A stretch of DNA of 64,000 bases from Actinokineospora enzanensis DSM 44649 (GCF_000374445.1 NZ_KB894403.1:520435-584434), one strand, 5' to 3'. Counted from the first letter of the stretch, positions 52,001 to 59,652 are shown. Numbers and translations are program-made. The notes: generated by a model from the sequence alone, not told the origin.

Positions 52001-52664
52001 GCAGCAGGGACAGCGCGATGTCCATGACCTCGCCCGCGCCAATGTCGAACCGGCGGTGTGAAAGCCTTTCGCGTACCGCTGCCAGTCCCGCGGTCACGCT
52101 TTCCTTGTCAAGAGCGCGGAAGTCGTGCACGGTGGTGCCCGACCACGGCGAGCGCGGTAGCACACGTTGACGACCGTCGTCGAGGATCTGCGCGCGCAGC
52201 ATCGCGTGCCGCTCCAGCAACGCGCGCACCGCGGTGTCCAGGCGGGCGCGGTCGATCACGGCGCCGTCGAACTCGGCGTAGAAGTGCGTGGCCACACCGC
52301 CGAGGACGATGCTCTCGTCGCGGCCCACCCAGTAGGCGTGCTGCATGGTGGCCAGATCGAACGGTTCCAGGTCGTCGGCCGCGGCGGCTGCGTCGACCGG
52401 GGTGGGGGCCGCGGCGGTCTGCCCGCGCAGCAGCTCCCACCAGCCGTCCAGGGTCGGGCGGTCCATCAGGTCGGCGAACCGGACCTCGATCCCGGCCGCC
52501 CGCCAGCGGCTGGCCAGGACCATCACCTTCACCGAGTCCAGGCCGCAGGCGATCAGGTCCCCGGACGCGGCGTCCAACGCGCCCGGGTCCCCCACGGCGG
52601 CGCCGATGTCGGCCCGCAGCCGGTCAAGCGAGACCACCGGCGGCGCGAGGGGGTTGCGGGACAT
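46089..52664 (-). CDS. NRPS 1: carrier-Cy-A-PCP-Cy-A-PCP
   Basis: 2191 aa from ATG 52664 with GAGGAG upstream. It opens with a free-standing carrier domain (CGLDSVKVM, Ser 44), placed where aryl carrier domains lie in pyochelin-type synthetases. Cy1: DMLVADALS (about 235). A1: TSGSTGEPK (about 701); its pocket by eye is D-W-Y-T-M-G-L-I-H, not a Cys code and sharing G and H with Thr codes. PCP1: GGNSLL (about 1093). Cy2: DFLTLDAMS (about 1285). A2: TSGSTGEPKG (about 1751), pocket D-L-Y-N-L-S-M-I-W, Cys-like. PCP2: GGDSLL (about 2131). No epimerisation domain. It should accept an acyl or aryl starter and build an oxazoline (or related ring) followed by a thiazoline, then pass the chain to NRPS2. 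Confidence 0.93.
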   Translation of the reverse strand: MSRNPLAPPVVSLDRLRADIGAAVGDPGALDAASGDLIACGLDSVKVMVLASRWRAAGIEVRFADLMDRPTLDGWWELLRGQTAAAPTPVDAAAAADDLEPFDLATMQHAYWVGRDESIVLGGVATHFYAEFDGAVIDRARLDTAVRALLERHAMLRAQILDDGRQRVLPRSPWSGTTVHDFRALDKESVTAGLAAVRERLSHRRFDIGAGEVMDIALSLLPDGTARLHLNLDMLVADALSFRIILHDLACLYADPDEPLPPIDYSFRRYLADRRSRPDPARAAAERYWQERVAGLPGPPALPRSTDARLTKDRRVTRRFHRLTPDERGVLAVAAARHGVTLSMMFAAAFAETVAAWSAEPDFVLNVPLFDRELLHPDVAHLVGDFTNLLIVAVQTGGPSFADTARAVQARLTADTANSAVSGLEVLRELGRQRGGQAIAPVVFTSAIGLGELFTSQVRSCFGDAGWNISQAPQVWLDHQVTEDAGGLLLNWDAIEELFPDGVLDAMFAGYRSLLDWLAEPGSDWHRPVPCLVPAEAVARRAEVNATEGPQRRTVLQEGFLAAVDSDPDRPALVAHGREIGYGELAARARRVAGMLCAAGLERGDVVAVTLPKGAGQFEAVLGILFAGGVFLPVGVEVPAARRAAVHRVARARFVLADSDIDAGDDVPVFVLSDSERAEPAEPVPADADDLAYVIYTSGSTGEPKCVEMTHRAAMNTVEDIGDRFGVTGESRGFALSALDHDWSVYDIFAFLSVGGSLVLVEPEHRKDAHRWLELVLAHRVNVWTSVPALLDMLLVTAEARQVRLPLRLAMVGGDWVGLDLHDRLLALAPGCRFVALGGATEVGIHSTWHEVAGIPAGWRSIPYGAPLRNQLTRVVDAADRDRPDLVPGELLLGGVGVGPGYRGDPGLTARRFPEWDGTRWYRTGDMARFHPDGTLEFLGRVDAQVKILGHRVELGDVAAALTALPGVTRAVAVLTRDSPPALVAAVTVDTVTVRTDTVETVTWDAEAVRVELSTRLPEHMVPRRIARVDTLPLTANGKIDRRAVAELLTGSDGAAPTAPPEGPVEERVAALWQDLLRKENVGRDDDFFALGGNSLLATRLVTALRGVGFPDVRLSDLFTRPTLRSLAEGLVAREVDDETTSAASSGLMARPGERYEPFPATDVQRAYWLGRSPEFTLGGVGSHWYWEFTGAPVDVDRLTRAWDAVVRRHDMLRAIFDDNGDQRVLAEVPGFVIETTHGGAEAVARMREAMAHRVFAPDQWPLFDLRVVTAADGTATVGIGLDFLTLDAMSIMLVVGELAERYANPDLVLPGIGVSFRDCVLAGAPDTDRVERARRYWLDRVPTLPLGPRLPLARQPEELTTPRFTRREGRLSATAWQAISERAAARGVTPSTVVATAFAAVIANWSADPSFTLNFTLFDRPDLHPDIYRVVGDFTSLLLVAHEPEAGEPFARAARRMQERVWSDMEHSAYSGVSVLRDLAAHHERMDVPVPVVFTSTIGMAAVSDRPFSLRTPFGEYSGGLSQTPQVWLDHQVTEHDGGLLLNWDAVEDLFPDDVLDTMFAAYRRVLDHIAAPDADWSEPLVIPLPAEQARIRAQVNDTGDPVPQRLLHTGFLDRAAAEPDRVALAWSGGSLTYGALRERADRIAGSLRAAGVTGGDRVAVNLARGADQIAAVLGVLHAGGVYVPIGVDQPAQRRDRMLITAGARAVITASTDPLPGGIALVRPSDTAEPFGPPAPTDPRDPAYIIFTSGSTGEPKGVEVDHAAAWNTVADINDRFGVGPDDRVLAVSSLGFDLSVYDVFGLLAVGGAVVLVDEDHRADAPAWRALIAEHGVTVWNSAPALLDMLTATDAGPAPTGLRLALVSGDWVGLDLPGRVAAHTGGCVLVAMGGATEAAIWSNFHVVDEVPAHWTSIPYGTPLRAQRFRVVADGRDRPDRVPGELWIGGAGVARGYHGDPETTASRFVTTADGRWYRTGDLGRYWPDGTLEFLGRVDQQVKVRGHRIELGEVEAALRGHPGVDRAVALVVGEPVRRLAAAVVPDASGLDTEALRAHLAERLPDYMVPATVLVLDEIPLTRNGKVDRAALATAATGTRATGSAAPEGALQLAIAELWTDLLGCGALGRDESFFALGGDSLLATRLVERARRTFGVRLTLRDLMAAPTVAAQARLVAARAAATGSDPAGETYEEGEL

Positions 52665-53748
52665 CCTGGCTCCTCGGGTCGACGTGCGGGGTGGCGGTGA
52701 GCTGGTGCGGGATCGGGCGCGGGCCGGGCACCGACGCGTCCGCGGTGGCGGCCGAGCGCTCCTTGAGCTGCTGAGCGAAGCGCATCCAGTCCTCGGCCAT
52801 GCCGCGGGCGATGTCGGCCACCACGTACATGCAGTGCGTGGGGATGTCGTCGACGAACTCCTCCCAGCCGTCCGGGCCGGTGGTGCGCGCGTCAAGCCAG
52901 CGCAACAGCATCCGGCCGGACTGGCAGAAGCGCAGCGCCGGGTCGCGGCGCAGCCGCAGCATGATCGTGGTGCGGTCCGGGGCGACCGGGGCGCGGCGGC
53001 CGCGCTGGGCGGGCGGCACGGCCCGGGGCTGCTCGCCCGCCTCCGCGCCGCGCTGCCGCGGCGGCAACGGGTCGTCGCCGCGGCGCATCCGCTCGCGCAC
53101 GTCCCGCGCGGTGGCCGGGGAGATGCCCGCGGACTTGGCGATCTCGCGCAGCGACGCCTCCGGCTGCGCGGCGATGATCTGGCTGGCGATGCGCCTGCCC
53201 TCTGCGCTGTTGAGCGGCCGCAACCGGCCGTCCCGCCCCATCCGCGCCTCCGGCTGGGGCAGCTCGTCCTCCATCCGACGGCGGATCGCGGCGATGGTCT
53301 TCGCGGCCAGTCCGGTCGCACCGGCGATGACCCGATCGGACCAGTGCGCGTGCGAACGGATCACCCGCTGCGCCGCGGACTCCCGGTCGGCCAGCGACAA
53401 CGGCAGGCCGTGCGCGATGTTCGCCTGCACCGCCAGCACGAACGCCGCGTCCTCGCCGCCCTGGAAGAACCGGGCGTCGATGTGGTCGTCGCCGCGCAGC
53501 ACGGCCGCGCGCAGCCGGTGCATGCCGTCGATCACGCGCATCGTGGGGCGGTGCACCAGGATCGGCGGCAGCGCGCCCTCGGTCTCGGCCAGCAGCCGGG
53601 CGTGTTCGAGGTTCTCGCCGTCGAGCCGGGGCGAGTCGGCGGGCAGCAGGGAAGCGACGTGCACCCGGCAGACCGGCCCGGACACGTCGTTGCCGGGTAG
53701 TGGAATCCTGCCTAATTCTTCGCTTTTCCCGGTCTCGACAGTCGGCAT
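52624..53748 (-). CDS. StrR/NovG-like pathway-specific transcriptional regulator
   Basis: 374 aa from ATG 53748. The N-terminal ParB/Srx-like domain is clear: GPVCRVHVASLLPADSPR, LPPILVHRPTMRVIDGMHR and LRAAVLRGDDHIDARFF. A central HTH (WSDRVIAGATGLAAKTIAAI) and a second HTH-like stretch (EASLREIAKSAGISPATARD) follow, matching the architecture of StrR, NovG and Dbv4-type activators of antibiotic clusters. Its 3' end overlaps the NRPS1 start by 41 bases, so the gene is read into NRPS1 in one transcript, an arrangement that gives positive feedback. A clear StrR box (GTTCGActG-N11-CagTcGAAC) was not found upstream. Confidence 0.88.
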   Translation of the reverse strand: MPTVETGKSEELGRIPLPGNDVSGPVCRVHVASLLPADSPRLDGENLEHARLLAETEGALPPILVHRPTMRVIDGMHRLRAAVLRGDDHIDARFFQGGEDAAFVLAVQANIAHGLPLSLADRESAAQRVIRSHAHWSDRVIAGATGLAAKTIAAIRRRMEDELPQPEARMGRDGRLRPLNSAEGRRIASQIIAAQPEASLREIAKSAGISPATARDVRERMRRGDDPLPPRQRGAEAGEQPRAVPPAQRGRRAPVAPDRTTIMLRLRRDPALRFCQSGRMLLRWLDARTTGPDGWEEFVDDIPTHCMYVVADIARGMAEDWMRFAQQLKERSAATADASVPGPRPIPHQLTATPHVDPRSQDVPQPPRAAGGLA

Positions 53749-54285
53749 GTCCCAGGCCCCCCTTGTGACCAGTCGGATTGCTCGCCGTGTCCGGCCTTCG
53801 CGCTCGTTCGGCACCGCCGGTGATCCTGACCGGAGTGTCCACCTGAGAGCAATAGGCGACACGAGTGGATGCGCCGGGCGCGTCGACACCGCTGCGTGAC
53901 TTCCGTTGCCGGGTACCGACTTCGACCACAGTGGACGGCGGAAATCCAGGCGGCGCAGGCAAACCCGGATACTGGGCCGATCGGCGCAGCAGCCGACGGC
54001 CGGGCGCGGGAGTCGCCGGACGAATCCGGCGTGGTACACCGGACGCCCCGGATCCGGGTACCCCGGGCGCGGACACCGCTCCGGTCGCACCGACCGGTTC
54101 GGACCGCCCGCGGCGACCGCCCATTCGGGTATGAATCCACTGTGGTCGGTTTCCCACCGGGGCCATTCATTACCGGGCAATTTCACACAGGTGAACCGCC
54201 GATCGGCCGCACCCGGCGACAACGATCTTGAATGGCGGCGATCCTTGGCCGCGAAATGCCCGGCCGACATCCTTGAGGAGCGCCC
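53749..54285. promoter_or_regulatory. Divergent control region between the StrR-like gene and a P450
   Basis: 537 bases without a credible gene. An inverted repeat of 13 bp, CGACCACAGTGGA (53923-53935) and TCCACTGTGGTCG (54137-54149), is spaced 201 bases apart, near the middle and right of the region. No exact StrR box seen. GAGGAG at 54273-54278 is the ribosome site of the P450. Confidence 0.5.
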
Positions 54286-55506
54286 ATGACCGCCGCCCGC
54301 GAGACCTACGACGCGGTGGGGATCGCCGCGCTGGAGGACCCCTACCCCGCCTACCGGGAGCTGCGCGCGGCGGGCCCGGTGGTGCCCGCGGGCCCCGGCA
54401 CCTGGGCGGTCACCCGGCACGCGGAGGTGTCCGCGCTGCTGACCGACCCCCGGCTGGGGCACGAGTTCCCCGACCTGGTCTACCGGGCGTCCGGGCAGCC
54501 GGAGGAGGTCACCGACTTCTTCCGCGCCACCGTGCTCAACCGCGACGCCCCTGTGCACACCGCTCTGCGCCGGGCCATGGGCAGGCTGCTGAGCCCGCGC
54601 GCGATGGCGACGCTGCGGGAGCGGATCGACCGTCTGGTGGGCGAGCTGTTCGCGCGGATGGCCGAACACCCGACCGCCGACATCGTGGCCGACCTCGCCT
54701 ACCCGCTGCCGGTGACCGTGGCCTCGGAGCTGCTGGGCATCCCGGCCGCGGACCGGGACATGGTCCGCCCGTACGCGGTCGCGCTGAGCCGCTCGTTCGG
54801 CACCGGGGTGCGCGCCGAGGGCGACCTGTCCGCGGCCGCGGCCGCGGTGCGCTGGCTACGCGACTACGTCCGCGCGCTGCTGGAGGACCGCACCGGCCGC
54901 GCGGGCGACCCGCTGGAGGGGGTGCTGGCCACCGCCGACGCGGGCCTGGGCATCACCGCCGACGACCTGGTGGACAACGTGATCTTCCTGTTCTTCGCCG
55001 GGTTCGACACCACGACCAACCTCATCGGCACCGGCTGCGCGACCCTGCTGCGGCGGCCCGACCAGCTGGCCCTGCTGCGCGCGCGGCCGGAGCTGGCCGG
55101 GTCCGCCGCCGAGGAGTTCCTCCGCCACGACGCCCCCATCCAGGCCACCGCCCGGGTCGCCACCGCGCCGCTGGCGGTCGGCGGGCGGACCATTCGACCG
55201 AACCGGCTGGTCGTGCTGCTGCTCGGCTCGGCCAACCACGACGAACGCCGGTTCGCCGAGCCCGAGCGGGTCGACATCACCCGCTCGCCCAACCCGCACC
55301 TGGGGTTCAGCGCGGGCCCGCACTTCTGCCTCGGTGCCGCGCTCGCCCGGATCGAGGCCGCGTCGGTGTTCACGCACGTCGCCGCGGCCGCCCGGTTCGA
55401 GTCCGCGGGCGCGCCCACGCGCCGGGAGCACACCAGCTTCCGCGGGTTCGAGACCGTGCCCGTGGCCATCGGCCGACCCGGGTGCTCGACCGGGAACGCC
55501 GGATAG
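54286..55506 (+). CDS. Cytochrome P450
   Basis: 406 aa; ATG with GAGGAG upstream. I-helix FFAGFDTTTNLI, ExxR as EFLR, haem loop FSAGPHFCLGAAL. All essential residues are present. It is transcribed away from the NRPS regulator from the shared 537-base region and ends facing another P450 across 49 bases. It is a probable hydroxylase of the NRPS product or its starter; no redox partner gene is adjacent. Confidence 0.93.
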   Translation: MTAARETYDAVGIAALEDPYPAYRELRAAGPVVPAGPGTWAVTRHAEVSALLTDPRLGHEFPDLVYRASGQPEEVTDFFRATVLNRDAPVHTALRRAMGRLLSPRAMATLRERIDRLVGELFARMAEHPTADIVADLAYPLPVTVASELLGIPAADRDMVRPYAVALSRSFGTGVRAEGDLSAAAAAVRWLRDYVRALLEDRTGRAGDPLEGVLATADAGLGITADDLVDNVIFLFFAGFDTTTNLIGTGCATLLRRPDQLALLRARPELAGSAAEEFLRHDAPIQATARVATAPLAVGGRTIRPNRLVVLLLGSANHDERRFAEPERVDITRSPNPHLGFSAGPHFCLGAALARIEAASVFTHVAAAARFESAGAPTRREHTSFRGFETVPVAIGRPGCSTGNAG

Positions 55507-55555
55507 CAGGTGCTCGTCGAGGCCGGGTCGAGGCGCGTTCAACCGGGGCAAAGGC

Positions 55556-56821
55556 TCAGTTGGCGGCCTTGCCCCCGGTGACCGCCACCGGCAGCGCCTT
55601 GATCCCGTTCATGAAGTTCGACGCCAGCCGCTCGGTCGGGCCCCGCCTGCGCAGCCCGCCCACGTGCGGGGCCAGCGCGCGCAGCAGGGCCACCGCCTCC
55701 GCGCGGGCCAGGTGGGCGCCAAGGCAGAAGTGCGGGCCGACGCCGAAGGACAGGTGCGGGTTGGGGTCGCGCGCCAGGTCGAGCAGGTGCGGGTCGGCGA
55801 ACACCGACTCGTCGTGGTTCGCGGACAGGAAGTAGAGCACCACCTTGTCGCCCTCGGCGATCGCCTGGCCGTCCAGCACGGTGTCGCGCACGGCGGTCCG
55901 CCGGAACTGCATGATCGGGGTGATCCGGCGCAGCAGCTCGTCCACCGCGGTCGCGTGGTCGCCGCCCGGCCCCAGCGCGGCCCGCACCTCCGGCCGGTCG
56001 GCGGCCAGCTCCACGGTGCCGGACACCAGGTGGCGGGTGGTCTCGTTGCCCGCAACCACCAGCAGCAGCCACAGGTGGCAGAACTCGCGCTCGGTCAGCC
56101 GCCTGCCGTCGACCTCGGCCGTGACCAGCCTGCTGACCAGGTCGTCGCCGGGCCTGCGGCGACGGTCGGCCGCGGCGGCCAGCGCGTAGCCGAAGGCCTG
56201 TACGAAGGTCTGCTGGAACGCCGCGACGTCGCCGCCGCCGAACTCGGGGTCGTCGAAGCCGACCAGGTTGTTGCTCCAGTCGAACAGCAGCGCCCGGTCC
56301 TCGCGCGGCATGCCCAGCAGGTCGGCCAGCACCAGCAGCGGCAGGTCGGCGGCCAGGTCGGCGACGGCGTCGAACTCCCCGGCCGCGACCACCCGCCCGA
56401 CCAGGGCGTGCGCGTGCGCCTCGATGGCGGCGCCGAGCTCGCGGACCGCGCGCGGGGTGAACGCGGCGGTGACCACGCGGCGGACGGCGGTGTGCTCGGG
56501 GGCGTCCATGCTGACCAGCAGCTGCCGGGTGCGCTCGGCGTCGGCGCGGGACTTGGGGTCGGTCAGGAAGGCGCCGCCCGCGGCGGAGGAGAACACCTCC
56601 GGGGCGCGGGAGGCCTCGCGGACGGCGGCGTAGCGGGTGACGGCCCAGAAGCCGTCCCCACGCTGGGTCACCGCGGTGCCGTCCGGGCGGTGCCGGACCA
56701 GCTCGGGCTCGTCCACCCAGCCCACCGGCTCGTGTGCGCGGCGGCGGGCGAACTCGGCCATCGGCGGCCCGGCCACGTAGCGGGCGGGGTCGGCCAGCAG
56801 GCTGCGGTCGATGGTGGTCAC
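55556..56821 (-). CDS. Cytochrome P450
   Basis: 421 aa, GTG start overlapping the stop codon of the SsuD-like gene (GTGA). I-helix VVAGNETTRHLV, ExxR as ELLR, haem loop FGVGPHFCLGAHL. The AGNETTR.L motif and overall look resemble CYP families acting on sterols or on aliphatic chains in mycobacteria. It is not closely similar to the facing P450. Co-expression with the flavin monooxygenase suggests two successive oxidations. Confidence 0.93.
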   Translation of the reverse strand: MTTIDRSLLADPARYVAGPPMAEFARRRAHEPVGWVDEPELVRHRPDGTAVTQRGDGFWAVTRYAAVREASRAPEVFSSAAGGAFLTDPKSRADAERTRQLLVSMDAPEHTAVRRVVTAAFTPRAVRELGAAIEAHAHALVGRVVAAGEFDAVADLAADLPLLVLADLLGMPREDRALLFDWSNNLVGFDDPEFGGGDVAAFQQTFVQAFGYALAAAADRRRRPGDDLVSRLVTAEVDGRRLTEREFCHLWLLLVVAGNETTRHLVSGTVELAADRPEVRAALGPGGDHATAVDELLRRITPIMQFRRTAVRDTVLDGQAIAEGDKVVLYFLSANHDESVFADPHLLDLARDPNPHLSFGVGPHFCLGAHLARAEAVALLRALAPHVGGLRRRGPTERLASNFMNGIKALPVAVTGGKAAN

Positions 56822-57909
56822 GCCAGGATCCCGTCCGCCTTGAGCAGCGGCAGGACGCCCTCGCCGAACCAGTAGGCCTCCTCCAGGTGCGGCTGCCCGG
56901 ACAGCAACAGGTGGTCGACGCCCAGCGCGTGCAGCTCGGCGATCCGCTCGGCCACCTGCTCGTGGCTGCCGACCAGGGCCGCGCCCGCGCCCGGCCGCAG
57001 CATGGCGTAGCCCGCCCAGACGTTCGGGTGGACCTCCATCCGGTCGTCGGCGCGCGCCGACATGGCCGCCATCCGCCGCTGCCCCTCGGACTCGCTGCGC
57101 GCGAACCGGGCGCGCGCGGCCTCGACCTTGGCCGGGTCCATGCCCGCCACCAGCCGGTCGGCCTCCGCCCAGGCCTCCCGCTCGGTATCGCGGGCGATGA
57201 CGTGGAAGCGGGTGCCGCAGCTCAGCCGCGCGCCCTTCGCCGCGGCCCGTTCCCGCACGCCCGCGATCAGCTCGCCCAGCTGCGGCGGGGACTCGCCCCA
57301 GGCCAGGTAGACGTCGCCCTGCGAGAGCGCCACGGACTGGGCGGCGGGCGAGGAGCCGCCCACGAAGATCGTCGGCTCGACGTCGGCAGGCTTGGCCAGC
57401 AGGGCCTCGGCGACCTGGTAGTGCTCGCCGGTGAAGGAGAACGGCTCACCCCGCCATACGCCGCGCAGCACGGTCAGGAACTCCTCGGCGCGGGCGAAGC
57501 GGGCGTCGTGGTCGAGCCAGTCGCCGTAGCGGCGCAGCTCGTCCGGGTCGCCGCCCGCCACGATGTTGAACATCAACCGGCCGCCGGACAGCCGCTGGAA
57601 GGTGGCCGCCATCTGGGCCACCGCCGTCGGCACGGTCACCCCGGGCCGCAGCGCGACCATGAACCGCAGCCGCTCGGTCTCCCTGGCCAGCACGGCCGCG
57701 GTGAGCCAGGCGTCCTCGCAGAACAGGCCGGTCGGGGTCAGCACGCTCTCGAACCCGAGCCGGTCGGCGGCCAGCGCGACCTGGGTCAGGTAGCCGATGT
57801 CCGGGTCGCGGCGGGCCGCGCGGGCGCTGGCGTGACCGGCGCGCGGCCGCCAGCCGATGTCGCGTCCGTCGCTGTGCGAGGGCAGGAACCAGTGCAGGTG
57901 CAGCGCCAT
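56818..57909 (-). CDS. FMNH2-dependent monooxygenase (SsuD/alkanesulfonate type LLM)
   Basis: 363 aa from ATG 57909. LHWFLPSHSDGRDIG is the SsuD/NtaA-like N-terminus; the FMN- and substrate-binding signatures are GFESVLTPTGLFCEDAW, FMVALRPGVTVPTAVAQMAATF, LMFNIVAGGDPDELRRYG and PTIFVGGSSPAAQ. SsuD enzymes cleave carbon-sulfur bonds of sulfonates; relatives in biosynthetic loci do N- or C-oxidations. It needs a partner flavin reductase, not encoded here. Its promoter region is shared with the divergent ligase at 58117. Confidence 0.9.
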   Translation of the reverse strand: MALHLHWFLPSHSDGRDIGWRPRAGHASARAARRDPDIGYLTQVALAADRLGFESVLTPTGLFCEDAWLTAAVLARETERLRFMVALRPGVTVPTAVAQMAATFQRLSGGRLMFNIVAGGDPDELRRYGDWLDHDARFARAEEFLTVLRGVWRGEPFSFTGEHYQVAEALLAKPADVEPTIFVGGSSPAAQSVALSQGDVYLAWGESPPQLGELIAGVRERAAAKGARLSCGTRFHVIARDTEREAWAEADRLVAGMDPAKVEAARARFARSESEGQRRMAAMSARADDRMEVHPNVWAGYAMLRPGAGAALVGSHEQVAERIAELHALGVDHLLLSGQPHLEEAYWFGEGVLPLLKADGILA

Positions 57910-58116
57910 CGGTCTCCCCGGATCTGTCGTGCCGACCGGCGTTCCCGCCGGGCCCACGGTAGGCAGGCGGCTAGGCAGCCGACCACGGCGCACAGCAGAA
58001 TCTCCGGTGCGCCGACGCACCCACAAGCCCGACACCGCGCGACCTGAGAACCACCACCACCACCTGATTGCCTCGACGAGGGCGCGTCCCGCGCCTGTGC
58101 CACGGAGGGGGACGGC

Positions 58117-59652
58117 ATGGCCGGACTGCTGGAGCCGATGTCCAGGGAGCGGGCCGACGAGTCCGCTGTGGACGACGGGCGACGCCGGGTGTCCTGGTCC
58201 GAAGTGGACTCACGGGTGAACCGATGGGTACACCTGGTGCGTTCCAGGGGGATCCGACGCGGCGACCGGGTGGCGGTGGTGGCCGGGAACCGGGTGGAGA
58301 CCGTCGAGATCATGCTGGCCTGCCTGCACGCCGGGCTGGTGCTGATCCCGGTGAACTGGCACCTGACCGCGCCGGAGATCGCCTACCAACTGTCCGATTC
58401 GGACAGCGTGGCGGTGCTGGCGGACGAGGACCACGCCGCCGTCACGGCCCAGGCGGTGCGGGAAAGCGGCCTGTCCCCGCTCCTGGCCGCGGTCTATGGA
58501 GCGGACGACCAACACGGGTTCGCCGCCGTGGAGCCATTGCTGGCCGCGATGAGCGACACCGAGCCCGCCGACCAGGTGTCCGGCACCGTCGGCCTCTACA
58601 CCTCGGGCACCACCGGCAAGCCCAAGTACGTGGTGTCCAACCTGTTCGGCCTCGGCGACGGCATCGAGAGCACCCGCACCCGCGTCGACCGGATCTGCGC
58701 ACACCTGGGCATCCGCCCGACCGGCGCGAACCTGCTCTGCGGGCCCTGGTACCACTCGGGCCAGCTGTTCTTCTGCCTGCTGCCGCTGCTGCACGGCGCG
58801 CCACTGATCACCCGCGCCCGCTTCGACCCGGCCGAGACCCTGCGCCTGATCGACGAGCACGCGGTGAGCCAGACCCACCTCGTCCCGACCCAGTTCGTCC
58901 GCTTCCTCCGCCTCGACGACACGGTCCGCACCGACTTCTCCGGCCACACCCTCCGCCGCGTCTGGCACGGCGGCGCCCCCTGCCCGGCGGAGCTCAAACG
59001 CCAGATGATCGACTGGTGGGGCCCGGTCCTGGTCGAGTACTACGCGGCCACCGAGGGCGGCATCGCCACGGTCATCGACAGCGTCGACTGGCTCCGCCAC
59101 CCGGGCAGCGTCGGCCGCGCGATGGCGGGCACCCGGTTACTGATAGTCGACGAGGACGGGAACGAACTCCCACCGGGCCGGGAAGGACGGGTATTCCTGC
59201 GCAGGCGGACCGGGTTCGAGTACCAGAACGCGCCGGAGAAGACCCGAGCAGCCCATCTCGGTGACGGGACGTTCACCTATGGCGAGATCGGGAGGTTGGA
59301 CGATGAGGGGTACCTGTATCTGACCGGGCGCGCTGGGGACATGATCGTGTCAGGTGGGGTGAACGTGTATCCGGCCGAGGTGCAGATCGTGCTGCTGGAT
59401 CATCCGGCGGTGCTGGACGCGGTGGTGTTCGGGGTGCCGGACGAGGAGTTCGGGCAGCGGGTGTGCGCGGTGGTGGAGTTGGACCCGGAGGCCGGGTTGG
59501 CCGATCCGGACAAGGAGCTGGACCGCCATTGCCGGACGCGGTTGGCGGGATTCAAGGTCCCGCGCTCGTATCAGGTGGTGCCGTCACTGCCTCGCGAGGC
59601 GTCGGGCAAGGTGCGGCGGCTGGTGCTGCGGGAGCGGTTCGGGGCGGACTGA
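58117..59652 (+). CDS. Acyl- or aryl-acid AMP ligase (FadD-like)
   Basis: 511 aa; ATG with GGAGGGGG six bases upstream. ANL-superfamily motifs: LYTSGTTGKPKYVV, EYYAATEGGIATV, YGEIGRLDDEGYLYLTGRAGDMIVSGGVNVYPAEV and C-terminal PREASGKVRRLVL with the catalytic Lys. It lacks the FAAL-specific features seen in the 13794 gene and is more likely an acyl-CoA ligase, though stand-alone ligases loading carrier domains look similar. It is the closest candidate in this half of the window for activating the starter for the first carrier of NRPS1. Confidence 0.9.
   Translation: MAGLLEPMSRERADESAVDDGRRRVSWSEVDSRVNRWVHLVRSRGIRRGDRVAVVAGNRVETVEIMLACLHAGLVLIPVNWHLTAPEIAYQLSDSDSVAVLADEDHAAVTAQAVRESGLSPLLAAVYGADDQHGFAAVEPLLAAMSDTEPADQVSGTVGLYTSGTTGKPKYVVSNLFGLGDGIESTRTRVDRICAHLGIRPTGANLLCGPWYHSGQLFFCLLPLLHGAPLITRARFDPAETLRLIDEHAVSQTHLVPTQFVRFLRLDDTVRTDFSGHTLRRVWHGGAPCPAELKRQMIDWWGPVLVEYYAATEGGIATVIDSVDWLRHPGSVGRAMAGTRLLIVDEDGNELPPGREGRVFLRRRTGFEYQNAPEKTRAAHLGDGTFTYGEIGRLDDEGYLYLTGRAGDMIVSGGVNVYPAEVQIVLLDHPAVLDAVVFGVPDEEFGQRVCAVVELDPEAGLADPDKELDRHCRTRLAGFKVPRSYQVVPSLPREASGKVRRLVLRERFGAD

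Noticed and set aside
53749..54285. StrR box in the divergent region
   Set aside because: Fragments such as GTTCGGC occur but not as an inverted pair with 11-base spacing.
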